Part shown: positions 35,001 to 44,802 of the stretch, piece by piece | Layout of the letters: each line of letters opens with the position of its first letter | Numbering within the stretch: the stretch's first letter is position 1 | DNA from: Argopecten irradians | Taxonomy: Eukaryota; Mollusca; Bivalvia; Pectinida; Pectinidae | Length of the DNA stretch: 64,000 nt | NCBI RefSeq assembly: GCF_041381155.1 | Contig: NC_091143.1 | Location: forward strand, 35,020,679 to 35,084,678 | Direction: 5' to 3' | Notes under the pieces: generated by a model | The model's input: only the letters and a program-made list of their open reading frames with translations | What the model was told of the DNA's origin: nothing | Database searches by the model: none | Position numbers and translations under genes: made by a program

Positions 35001-38000
35001 CTTTATACTTGTGTGATGTACATATGTGCAATAAGTTAAGAACCTCCCTTCGCGGTGCCCTGTCAAATGAAAAGTCTCGTTTGACTTTTGACTTATCATT
35101 CTTACGCTATTAATACAAATTGTATAAATCATACAAATCATATTTTCATTGGCTATCACTTTGTGTAAGACCTCCTTTTGGGACGGTTTTCACCTGAAAT
35201 TGAAAAAAATCATATTCGTATGGCCATCGGATATAAATATCGGGACAGTGTGACGCGAGCATTAGCCAGAGCATTAGAGAGATTACCGCTCTCTACTTGG
35301 CTCCTGTGCTCCGGACCGGAAGTGCAATGACCCACCCCCAGAACCAGTGTTGCTCTGACATAGCACATACTCCCCTTGTTGACATTCATCACCAGATTTA
35401 GTGTTAGTACTAACAAGTTGCTGCTTGATCATCTGCCCACCTGTTTCAACCACCCTGATATTAACGCCAAGTCCGGGCCCCTGAACCACTGTCGACCCTC
35501 GTACACATCTGGCAAGTTCTGCACCAGGAGTTACTTGATTATTAGTAGATTGATTGATTATGTGTTATTTGGTGTTTGGCATGAATTGCGCCAAAGTTAA
35601 ACATACCAAAATTTGACTATGCATGTATTCACTTGTATGTACATTTGTATATTAGAATCAATACATCTTTTACACACTGTTGATTACTTATGTTAATAGG
35701 TACTCTCTGGTAAGTTACTCAATCATGTTACATAAACATTTATTTAAGGTACTGGTCTATGGTCTATTGTATCAACCGGAAAATAACACTGTTACTTGGG
35801 GAGTTTTTCTCTCATTTGTGAAAACGTGCTGATATAGGTACTATTATTCACTTTTATGGAAGACCAATATTTGAAAGGGTTGTCTTAGAATAGCAGGTTC
35901 TAATTGTACTTAGTGATACGGTCACCTTTTAGCTTCATGCAAGGGTGAATTTCAGTTTTGCTCTGTCGATAGAGCAGCAGGCCAGTAGGTTCGAAGTTGC
36001 TGGCACATGTCCTGCTGGAAACACATTACTCTCGCCCTGTTGCATTAGTATTGATGTGGCTTCAAATCCAATGTAAATTTAAAGACAATGCAGCAGCTGC
36101 ATGATGCAAAAGTATATAATTTTAAATGCACCAATATTCAACCATTCTATTTTGATACAAAAGCGCCAAAATTTCCTAACACCAAAATATCCCTATTTAC
36201 GATACTTTTAACACAATGGAAAACAAAATGGATAAAAAATACAAGGATATATCATTAAAAATTAATTAAATCATCTGCTAGTTTGAACTGAGGATATTTG
36301 TTCAAGATAAAGCATTCATTGGTGTTTTATGTATCACTGATATATTGTTTAATTATGTATGTAAAATATGTATGCTTTTACCTTTTCAATATGTATATTC
36401 AATATTAATATTTTTTTATAGCTAAATTATCTTATTGTTCATTTATTATTTTTCAGCCCAACATGCCTACACATGTACAAGACCAAAAATACCAAGAATG
36501 TGCCTTTCACATTTTTCGCCTTAGGGTTATTGAAGTAAGTAATTCTCAATTTCTTATCTTACTGGTAATTAGAATAATCTTGAAAAAATTTAAATTAAGC
36601 TCCTGTTTAGTATTCAGCTTTTATATTAACATTAAAGAAACTTGTTGGTCCTTCATCCCAGTATGCTACGACCCAATATCAGGTCTATAGGTCTCTTCAT
36701 TTTCACCTAGAATGTGCCTTTCACATTTTTCGCCTTAGGGTTATTGAAGTAAGTAATTCTCAAATTTTATCTTATCGGTAATAAAAACAATCATGAAAAA
36801 GGTCAAATTAACCTTCAAAAACTTAAAGTAAAATGTGAAGCTCCTGTTTATATTAATTAGTATTGAGCTAATATATTCTAGTTAGTGAGACAAAATGTCT
36901 GAGGTACATTAAAGTTCACAGGGGTTAAACATGATAAAGCAGTAAAACATATAAACATGTGACATTGAATGAAGCATGCTACGACCCAATATCAGGTCTA
37001 TAGGTCTCTTGGTTATCCGTCAGAATGTGTTGTAAACATTTAAACTTATTTTACCCTTGTTACCTTGATGACAGTCAAAGTCATTCGTGCTATCGTGCTA
37101 CAGGTGCAATATCATATTTCTAGGCTTTTTGGTCATTGCAAACAGTATTGACATAGAGTTGTATAAAGAGTTTAACCAGAACCACTTTGACAAGGTCATT
37201 CATTTGAACAAACTTGTCAGCCCTTAGTTTAACATGATATTCTATATATATCCATTTAGCTGAGTTATCTGCCCCTGTGATAAGTATTGATTGTGATGTT
37301 ATGTGTTTGCGAGCATAACGTCATACTAAAAATCAATGTGAATTGCGCTTATAAAATAATGATGCAACAATTGATACCTATACGCAAGGGAGCTAACTCT
37401 GTAATATGCAAAAACAGAACAGGCCAAATATCACTACTCTACTCCAACATTTTGATGTACGCTTACTTTAGCTACTGTAGACATACAATGTATATTTGGA
37501 GTTTCATGTTTTCCAATCAATATTTTCTATAATTTCCAATCACTGGCTTAGTAAAACCTGAATTATTGCTAAATTTTCATCAACCTTATTTTATTATTTG
37601 CATTGAAGTGCAATTTTAATACAACACATGTAGCGTTTGTATTATTGCTATCTAGTTAATGACTGTCAACCAAGACTTTGAAATATTCAGCTGTTACATA
37701 CACACTCAGTCTTAATCACATCTGCTGTGTAACTTGTCACTTGTGAATTTGTCAACCTTATTGCACAGCTGTTCATATTTTGCTGAATCAGCTTTGATTT
37801 GAATTATAAATAGGCTATTTTGCTCTGATCAAAGCCTGATCTATATGTATAAGTTAATATCAATACTTTTCAATCTTGTAAAACAATATAGACAAATATA
37901 ACAATCTGATGTTCTGTTGTTTTAATATCGGGAAATAGTGTAAGATTATCTTGCATAATTAGATTCATAGAGCTTACCCAGACACATTTGTATGAAATAT

Positions 38001-41000
38001 AAATATCAACATATTCTGTCAATATTCATGTGAAGACAGAGGTTTGATATATTCTCGAAAAATATAAGATTTAGATATATTTGGTGTATGTGACCTTGAA
38101 AGGAGAGAGGTCAGTTTGAGGTATGACTGTTTATGTCCTTTGTGCCAGCATCAATGAGCAATTTACATGTCAGGTCACTTTGCATGATAGCTAACTTTTT
38201 TACTCAAGGAACTAAGATTTCCGGTGCTACATAAATCGTAAGGCCATTTATTTTTTATTTGGAAAAATTGAAAATACAAGATTTTTTTCTTCCTTGACTA
38301 AAAAATATTTTAGATATTTTTAGCCCACCATCATTTGACCCCCAAAAAGGTCACTGAGAGCATAACAAACAAGGCCCTATGGGCCCGAATCACTCTTCTG
38401 CTATCTCATAATTATGGTTCATACTTAACAAACATCGGAGGCTCTATGCCTCACAGTTATTAAGAAGTTGTTTAAAGATTTTAGCCTATTTAACCCCAGT
38501 GACCTTGAATGAAGGACAAGGACTTCAATTTGAACAAACTTGTAGTGATTTACGAGATTCGCCTAGACAAGTCCTGGACTAATGATTTTCCTGTGGGACT
38601 CACCAAACTTTTGAGAAACCTCTATATTTCTTTGTACTGGGACTCACCAAAATTTGAAAATTAGTGTTCTGAACTTGCCTTTAAAAATACTACATAAATT
38701 GCATAGTAGCCCTTCAACCCAGTATGCTACAGGCCCAATATCAGGTTCCTAGGTCTTTTGGTTATTAAGAAGAAGTTTGTTTAAAGATTTAAGCCTGTTT
38801 GACCCCTGTGACCTTGAATGAAGGCCAAGATCATTCATTTTGACAAACTTCTTAGCCCTTCCTCATATCATGTCACAGGCCCATCCCAGGCCAATATCAA
38901 GCCCTCTTGGTTATCAAGAAAAAGTTGTTTGAATATTTTCACCTATTTGACCCCTGTGACCTTACATGAAGGTCAAGGTCATTCATTTGAATAAACTTTA
39001 TAGCCCTTCATCCCAGCATGTCACAAGCCCAATAACAGGTCCCTATGCCTCTTGTTTATTAAGAAGAAGTTGTAAATGGAAAAGTTGACGCCGGCCGGCC
39101 GGACTCATTAATCATCTAACTGGTACTCTAGATTCTTAAGATAGGATAAACATACTATTTCAAAGGCCCAGGATCTGCTTTTAGTCTAATACCACTAGTA
39201 AACTGGTATATTTAATTTGTGATTCAGCAGTAAGCTATATAGAATGTGTACATTGTTCCTACGAGTTGTATCTGTGAATCATAAAAGCAAATAATCTTTG
39301 GATCTTTTTGTTACCTAAAACAAACCTTTTAGAAATTTTTAAGAACTTTTCTCTTGCTAATTATACTCAGTGACGGTGCCCATGTGGTTAAAGGGGCAAT
39401 TCAGTCTAAGAGTATATTAAAACTTGCATATATTTCGGAAACAAACCAGTTCTAATGGAAATTAAATTAGTTGGTTTTACTGTGATATGTCAGAAAAGCC
39501 CACTGTTGTCAAAAGTATGTGAAATGTTCAATCGCCGTTACACATAGCCTTGTATGCCGAACCCTGACCCTTTCTTGTGTAGTAAAGATTTTTTTGTCTA
39601 GAACTACTTAAATAGCAAATAACTCTTACCGTTGTGTTAACATTATTAGATGCATGTTCTTGTCTAAAGATAATTTCATCAACTTCTCAGTGGTATGTAT
39701 TGCATTTGTTTAACGTGCATGACTTTGACTCGGGTAAGGGTACAGCGTATTGATTAATGATTTGGAATTTCAATGGTATTAATCAAAATACATAACAATG
39801 TTGTGGAATTTGTCACTATTTCTTGTCATATGTTTCATAAGGAATGTAGAACAATACATTTATGTCATATTTTGCTTCGTGGTTATGTAAAGAATTAGCC
39901 TCACTGAATTGTCCCTTTAAGATGTACATTGTACAGACATGTACGGGTACCACATTAGCCCTCTATCTTTGGGTCGTAAGTTCAAATCTTACATATATCT
40001 AGTAGTTGCCTGCAGGTACTGACTGCAGGTCAATGATTTTTCTCTAGGTGCTTTGGCTTTCCTCCACCCCTAACACAAGAAAAGCAAAATAATCAAACTT
40101 ACATAACTACAATCACTATCCATAAGGTTTTTTGAGTATAGTAAACCTGTCTATAAAGACTGCCAGCCCAGTGGACCAAGAAAAAAAGGTCTTTATAACC
40201 AAGTGGTCCTTTTATACATGTAAAATTGTGTTGAAATTGATCACTGAAAAAAGTGGTTTTATTAAACAGGTTGTCTTTATACAGAGGTGGTCACTAAGCT
40301 TTACTGTAATTGTTTTTCCTGTTAATTTGTTCTAGTGCTATGGCTGGACTTCTGTACGGATACTTGACCAACCTGTCTACATTGAAGTATGTAAATGCTG
40401 TTGGTGGGGCATTTAATAGTGTCTATATCTTTATCTATCTTCTCATCTGTCAAGCAAAGGTGAGTTACATTTACTCAGTCTGCCATTTTGTCATTCAGTC
40501 TTAATCCTTATCTCTTTCCTTTTAGGCTTCTGACAAAGTGGATAAAGCCATAGCATTCTTCACACCTGGCCCCACCGGGGGGGGGGGGGGGGGGGGGATG
40601 TAAGAATGTAAGGAAATGGATATTCCGAAATATGTATGACTATACTATCAGCACACAGTCACACTTTATTTTGTGCAAAATAGGTCACAGATCTTTAAAC
40701 AAAGATTAACAGAATTATATATTATTATAACAAAACCATGCAGTATTATAATCATGTAAACCTTCAATACTGACAGCTAACTTCAGATCAACCGTAAATA
40801 AACATTTTTTTTCTGAATGAAACTCCCAATGTTAAATGATAAATTGCATTTTTTTTTAATTTTTGATGTCTTGTTCAGAAATGATGATGAAATGCATTTG
40901 TAAATTGAAACATTAAATCATTATTTGCTAAATATTTTTTGCTATCTCGCTTTTGTATTTTTTTTAATGATCAGCACTATGTTTAGTATTGACTGTCACA

Positions 41001-44000
41001 AAAATGTTGTTTTGTTTCACAGGGAACCGTCGTATTACAGCTGATATCTGTGTGTAGTCCATTAGCTCTATACTACAAATACATAACTTCTCAAGGAAAC
41101 AGCCAAGATGTTATACTGGATCAGCTTGGGGCATTTATGTTTCTTGTGACAGTCTTCTTGATGCTGTCGACCTTCCTGGAGGGAGTAAGTTATCTTCAGT
41201 AACAGCCTCATATAACCTTGATGTTAATAAAGTAAAAATGATCATGGTAATTCTATTCAAATATCTACCTGGCCACAGGCCTTAAAATACATTTCTTTCT
41301 ATGGTTGACTTCCTCCAATGAAGCTTTACAAATAGTTTTACCTCCATATACCATATTAAACACAGCAAGCACCTCTCCTTTTTTGAGACTTTCATTTGCT
41401 CGGGCATAAGAACAGAACTATCAAAACTGTAGTACCTTTTCATTTTTTTCAATATTTTAAACCCCCTGGGTGCCTACTACTGTAGGTTATTTACTCTTTC
41501 ACAGAACCTGGAGTCCTGGGTTCCAATACTAAATACTATTCAGCCAGTTAATTTCACAGGTCAATAATTTTTCAATTTTTAGGTCATCTGACCCGAAGAT
41601 GACCTAAAAGGTGCTAAACTTTTCATTCTAACAACTTCTCTTAATTACCGAAAGGCCTAGGGTACTGATATTTGGTCTGCAGCATGCTGGGATTAAGAGC
41701 TACCAAGTTTATTCAAATGAAGGACCTTGACCTTCATTCAAGGTCACAAAGATCAAAAAGACTAAAATCTTTAAATGACTTCTTTTCAAGAACCAAAAGG
41801 CCTAGGGCTCTCATATTAGGCCTGCAGCATGCTGGGATAAAGGGCTATGAAGTTAGTCCAAATAAATTACCTTTACCTTCTGAATCTTTATACGACTTCT
41901 TGTGAATAACTAACAGGCCTAGAGACCTGATATTGAGACTTGGCATGACGGTAGAAGGGCTACCAAGGTTGTTCAAGTGAATGACCTTGATCTTCATTCA
42001 AGGTCACAGGGGTCAAATAGGCTAAAATCTAAAAACAACTTCTTGTAAAAAAGAAAGAGGGCTAGAGACTGGATATTTGGCCTGCTGTATGCTTGGATAA
42101 AGGGCTACCAAGTTTGCTCAAATGAATGACCTTGACCTTCATTCCAGGTCACAGGGGTCAAAAAGGCAAAACTATTTGAACGACTGCTTCTCAAGTACCA
42201 AAAGGCCCAGGGTATTCATATTGGGCCTGCGCCATGCAAGGATAAAGGGCTCCCAAATTTGTTCAAATGAATGACCTTGACCTTCATTCAAGTTCACATG
42301 GGTCAAAAAGGTTAAAATCTTTTAAACGACTTCTTGTGAACAACTAAGATGCTTAGAGACACTATATTTGGCCTGCGACATGCTGGAATGAAGGGCTACC
42401 AAGTTTGTTCAAATGAATGACCTTGACCTGCATTCAACATTATAGGGGTCAAAAAGGCTGAAATCCTTTAAACGACTTCTTTTGAGTAACTATAAGACCT
42501 TGATCTTCATTCAAGGTCACAGGGGTCATATAGGCTAAAATCTTTAAACGACTTCTTCTCAAGAACCAAAAGGCCCAGGGTGCTCATATTGGACCTGCCG
42601 TGTGCTGGGATGAAGGGATACCAAGTTTGTTCAAATGAAAGACTTTGACCTTCATTCATGGTCACAGAGGTCAAATAGGCTAAAAATTTTAAACAACTTT
42701 TTGTGAATTATTAACAGGCCTAGATACCTGATATTATGCCTATGACTTGCCTAGAAGAATGGCTACCAAGTTTGTTAAAGTGAATGACCTTGACCTTCAT
42801 TCAAGGTCACAGGGGTCAAAAAGGCTAATATCTTTACATGGCTTCTTATAAATAACTAAGAGGCCTTGAGACTGAATATTAGATTTGTAGCATGGTAGGG
42901 ATCAAGGGACCTTCATTCATGGTCTAATTCATCAAATTTATCAGAACCTGAAAGTTCTTTTGTATTGCCTTAATTCTTTGCCACTACTATATTCTTTGAT
43001 GTGTTGCATTGTGCCAATAGTTAGATGACTGTTAAGGCCCATGGGGCTCTTGTTATTTTAAATCTTAACTTAAAACTTATGGAAAGAAATATGATCAGGC
43101 TTATAAAGGGTATATAAAACTCACCTTTAGGATAGGTAATGAAACAAAAGAGAAACGTAGTTTTTCAGTATGTGATTAAGTCAGTTAATGATATAAGAAT
43201 GAATAGGGGCTGCAATTATAGAGTGGTTAAGATGTTTATACATATTACCACTAGCTTTCCACCTCTGGGTCACGGGTTCAAATCCCATGTGGGGCAGTTT
43301 CCAGGTACTGATCGCTGGTCTGTGTTTTTTTCTTGGAACTCTGGCTTTCCTACACAAACCTGACACATCCTTACATGACCCTGGCTGTTAATAGTAAGTT
43401 AAACTAATAAAACAAAAACCTCAGGGTTGCAAGTTTGAATCCCCCATGTGGGGCAGTTGCCAGGTAGTGGTTATTTTTTTTATCCAGGTACTCTGGCTTT
43501 CCTCTATAAACCTGGCATATCCTTAAATAACCCCAGCTGTTAATGGGATGTTAAGATAATCAAACCAAACCAATAAGGAGGTAATGAATATATATTGAAG
43601 TAAAAAAATACTAGTTGTTACACAGAACTGGTATTTCAGATATATATAAGGTTGAATTGTATAGAACCTAATATCATTTAGATCTATGAATCAAATGTTT
43701 ATGAGGTAGAGAATGTTGCCCATTGTCCTTTAGTCTACAAATTACTTACTTTACATGTACTTGTAGATACAATGTGTACAGGAGAAGAGTGTTGAGGGAT
43801 TGTCCAGATCCATGTTGCTCGGTGGTCTGTCCTGCTCTTTATGTTGGCTGATATATGGACTCATGCTCGGAGACTTCTACATTTATGTAAGTTCTACAAT
43901 TCCTCATAAAATATATTTTGAATCTTAAATAATGTAAATAGTGAGTTACTTAGCATAGCAATTTATAAAGGATACATAAAAAGGACTTCTTAATAATCAA

Positions 44001-44231
44001 TAAACCAAGAGAACTTCTTTTGGGCCTTTGAAATATTTGAGTGAAATGCTTACAATTATGTTAAAATGAATGACCTTCGTATACATTAAAGGTTACAAGA
44101 TTCAAATGGATTTTAGAAGATTAATTCTTTTATCATTTCAGGCTCCCAATGTCATAGGTATTGCTTCTGGTGTTTGGAAAATTTTCCTGATTCTTCTATA
44201 TGGCGGAAGAAAAACCAAGAAGACTGAGTGA
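32024..44231 (+). CDS. SLC50A1: SWEET-family sugar transporter (SLC50A1/SWEET1-like), complete, 6 exons
   Basis: Exons: 32024-32091, 36457-36534, 40336-40459, 41023-41184, 43767-43886, 44142-44231. All are GT-AG and the frame is open for 213 aa, a normal SWEET length (human 221). The protein has the 3+1+3 layout of two MtN3/saliva triple-helix bundles: TM1 about 5-24, TM2 39-58, TM3 67-87, TM4 91-108, TM5 123-143, TM6 159-178, TM7 185-204. Loops such as KTKNTKNVPFTFF and QEKSVEGLSRSMLL match the family. Conserved pocket asparagines are present in VNAVGG (N69) and APNVIG (N187), the equivalents of human N73 and N192. SWEETs carry glucose and other sugars across plasma or Golgi membranes down their gradient. 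The introns are large and transposon-filled, and a partial copy of exon 2 lies in intron 2. Confidence 0.93.
32755..33085 (+). repeat. Probable interspersed repeat, unclassified
   Basis: CCCTGCAGGTAGGGTGTTAG and GCATGATCGTAAAAGGCGAC at the start, and TTGGCGCTCAGCATACAGGG at the end, look like a mollusc dispersed repeat from memory. There is no second copy in the window to prove it. It lies in SWEET1 intron 1. Confidence 0.3.
33435..33834. mobile_element. hAT-type MITE with a perfect 8-bp target duplication
   Basis: ATGGGGGC occurs at 33427-33434 and 33835-33842, immediately flanking the element. The ends are TAGTGTTGGACCGATTCT and the inverted CCGATTCCCAACACTA. TAGTGTTGG ends with an 8-bp duplication are hallmarks of the hAT superfamily. 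At 400 bp it carries no transposase. It lies in SWEET1 intron 1. Confidence 0.9.
34145..34245 (+). mobile_element. 3' end of an S1 SINE
   Basis: TCATGACCCTGGCTGTTAAT followed by AGGACTTTAAAATAATC and a CAAACAAACAAA tail is the standard 3' end of this family. The tRNA-like head is missing. It lies in SWEET1 intron 1. Confidence 0.6.
34309..34652. mobile_element. Partial MITE, family L
   Basis: AAAGGGACAAAGTCAATGAG, CGAAGCAAAATATGATATAA and TAGTTCTAGACAAAAAAATC follow the same order as the reverse of the complete copy at 39391-39918. The far inverted end was not found. It lies in SWEET1 intron 1. Confidence 0.65.
34653..36456. other. Remainder of SWEET1 intron 1
   Basis: Mostly AT-rich. At about 35955-36050, GCTCTGTCGATAGAGCAGC and GTAGGTTCGAAG look like a worn tRNA-derived SINE head. 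At about 35230-35540 the - strand has a coding-like stretch of 68 codons that could not be assigned. Nothing else was supported. Confidence 0.35.
36640..37250. mobile_element. Degraded family E HINE sequence with an embedded exon copy
   Basis: GACCCAATATCAGGTCTATA and GGTCTCTT occur at about 36668 and 36981. ACCTTGATGACAGTCAAAGT and CATTTGAACAAACTTGTCAG follow. These are family E repeat blocks without intact ends. A partial copy of SWEET1 exon 2 lies within, at about 36712-36756. It lies in SWEET1 intron 2. Confidence 0.5.
36712..36775 (+). pseudogene. Partial duplicate of SWEET1 exon 2 with its splice donor
   Basis: GAATGTGCCTTTCACATTTT, then TCGCCTTAGGGTTATTGAA and GTAAGTAATTCTCAA repeat the last 38 bp of exon 2 and the start of its intron (36497-36550) with no visible change. 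The 5' part of the exon and its acceptor are not copied, so it is unlikely to be spliced in on its own. Confidence 0.8.
37251..38330. other. AT-rich part of SWEET1 intron 2, nothing recognised
   Basis: No exon, repeat boundary or RNA gene could be supported. An 81-codon + frame at 37287-37532 has no domain. Confidence 0.4.
38363..39118 (-). mobile_element. Helitron-like element (HINE), family E, worn copy
   Basis: AACAAGGCCCTATGGGCCC at the left is the reversed 3' hairpin end. Repeats with GACCTTGAATGAAGG, CATTTTGACAAACTTCTTAG and AGGCCCAATATCAGG follow. The right end resembles the 5' terminus near CATCTAACTGG. It lies in SWEET1 intron 2. Confidence 0.6.
39370..40110 (+). mobile_element. S1 SINE interrupted by a family L MITE
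   Basis: The SINE head CCATGTGGT ends at the insertion and resumes as AGATGTACATTG. It continues through GGGTCGTAAGTTCAAATC (B-box-like), CTGACTGCAGGTCAATG and GCTTTGGCTTTCCTCCACC. The sister copy near 43205 has the uninterrupted GTGGTTAAGATG. It lies in SWEET1 intron 2. Confidence 0.7.
39391..39918. mobile_element. Complete family L MITE with TA target duplication
   Basis: The ends are AAGGGGCAATTCAGT and the inverted ACTGAATTGTCCCTT, flanked by TA at 39389-39390 and 39919-39920. At 528 bp it is non-coding. TA targets point to the Tc1/mariner superfamily. Partial copies are at 2572 and 34309. Confidence 0.82.
40526..40599 (+). other. Cryptic exon candidate containing a run of 23 G
   Basis: A good polypyrimidine tract and acceptor (CTTTCCTTTTAG) precede GCTTCTGACAAAGTGG. 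A run of 23 G (40575-40597) ends at AT followed by the donor GTAAG. The stretch is 74 nt, so including it would shift the SWEET1 frame, and the normal exon 3 to exon 4 join needs nothing here. No function is claimed. Confidence 0.3.
41577..43054 (+). mobile_element. Helitron-like element (HINE), family E, complete-looking copy
   Basis: The 5' end is AGGTCATCTGACCCGAAGAT. About nine repeats follow, with ATGAATGACCTTGACCTTCA, TTCAAGGTCACAGGGGTCAA and GGGCTACCAAGTTTGTTCAA. The 3' end is AGATGACTGTTAAGGCCCAT with GGGGCTCTTGTT. This is the opposite orientation to the copy in PRCC intron 1. It lies in SWEET1 intron 4. Confidence 0.75.
43205..43405 (+). mobile_element. tRNA-derived SINE, family S1, best-preserved copy
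   Basis: GAGTGGTTAAGATG (A-box-like) and GGTCACGGGTTCAAATCCC (B-box-like) form a tRNA-related head. GTGGGGCAGTTTCCAGGTAC, CTCTGGCTTTCCTACACAAA and CCTTACATGACCCTGGCTGT follow, with a short AAAC-rich end. It lies in SWEET1 intron 4. Confidence 0.75.
43425..43570 (+). mobile_element. S1 SINE, 5'-truncated, directly after the previous copy
   Basis: It begins inside the B-box region (GGTTGCAAGTTTGAATCCC) and continues through the GTGGGGCAGTTGCCAGGTAG block to CCCCAGCTGTTAATGGGATG and an AAACCAAACC end. Together with the copy at 43205 it makes a head-to-tail pair. Confidence 0.65.
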
Positions 44232-44580
44232 TCATGGGAAGAGATTCAGGCTATGTTATATCACCTATTTATATTTACATACATAGAAATATTTCCCAGC
44301 ATTACTTTATATATATCCTAAGTCCCTTACTTGATATATATCCTAAGTCCCTTTTTTTGTTGGAGCTTCTTCATATTTCTCTTGTGCCTAAAATCATACG
44401 ACCAATCCTTTTATGGACTTGTGCCTACATTATTTTTTAACTATTTTATGTACTTGCCAAAACTATCTTCACATGTCTCTGAATAAGAAAAGTGAGTCAA
44501 ATAGAGATTTATCTATGATACTTGTAGATTGTATTGCCTTAGAGAAAGAAAGAGGTGGCCAGGTTTAGGGTCTTCTAGTG
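44232..44580. other. Probable SWEET1 3' UTR
   Basis: Directly follows the SWEET1 stop codon. A short direct repeat, TGATATATATCCTAAGTCCC-like, occurs twice (about 44305-44350). No polyadenylation site can be fixed. Confidence 0.4.
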
Positions 44581-44592
44581 CAAAGACTGCAT

Positions 44593-44790
44593 ATAAATAT
44601 AAATATAAACTTTATTTATTTTACATTGATTGAGAAACAAGTTATACAACTTATATAAATCACTCTCGATGGCCTGGATGTAAGCGCGCAAGGGGTCTGA
44701 GTGTGGGAGGAAACCGGAGTACCCGGAGAAAACCACGTGATAGGGCAGGTGACCCCTGCCCTTTTCACGTCCGTGCCAGGGATTGAACCC
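44593..44790 (-). mobile_element. SINE in reverse orientation with a 12-bp target duplication
   Basis: CAAAGACTGCAT occurs at 44581-44592 and 44791-44802, exactly flanking the element. On the - strand it starts at a B-box-like GGGGTTCAATCCCTGG. It then has TTTCTCCGGGTACTCCGG and TTTCCTCCCACACTC, a central motif seen in SINEs of many marine animals, and ends in an A/T-rich tail. The A-box half is missing, so it is 5'-truncated. Confidence 0.8.
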
Positions 44791-44802
44791 CAAAGACTGC
44801 AT

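Noticed and set aside
35210-35540. 68-codon - strand frame with Cys and Gly-rich text (DECQQGEYVLCQSN)
   Set aside because: It faintly recalls the cysteine-rich part of Penelope-like GIY-YIG regions, but there are no catalytic residues or continuation. Too weak to annotate.
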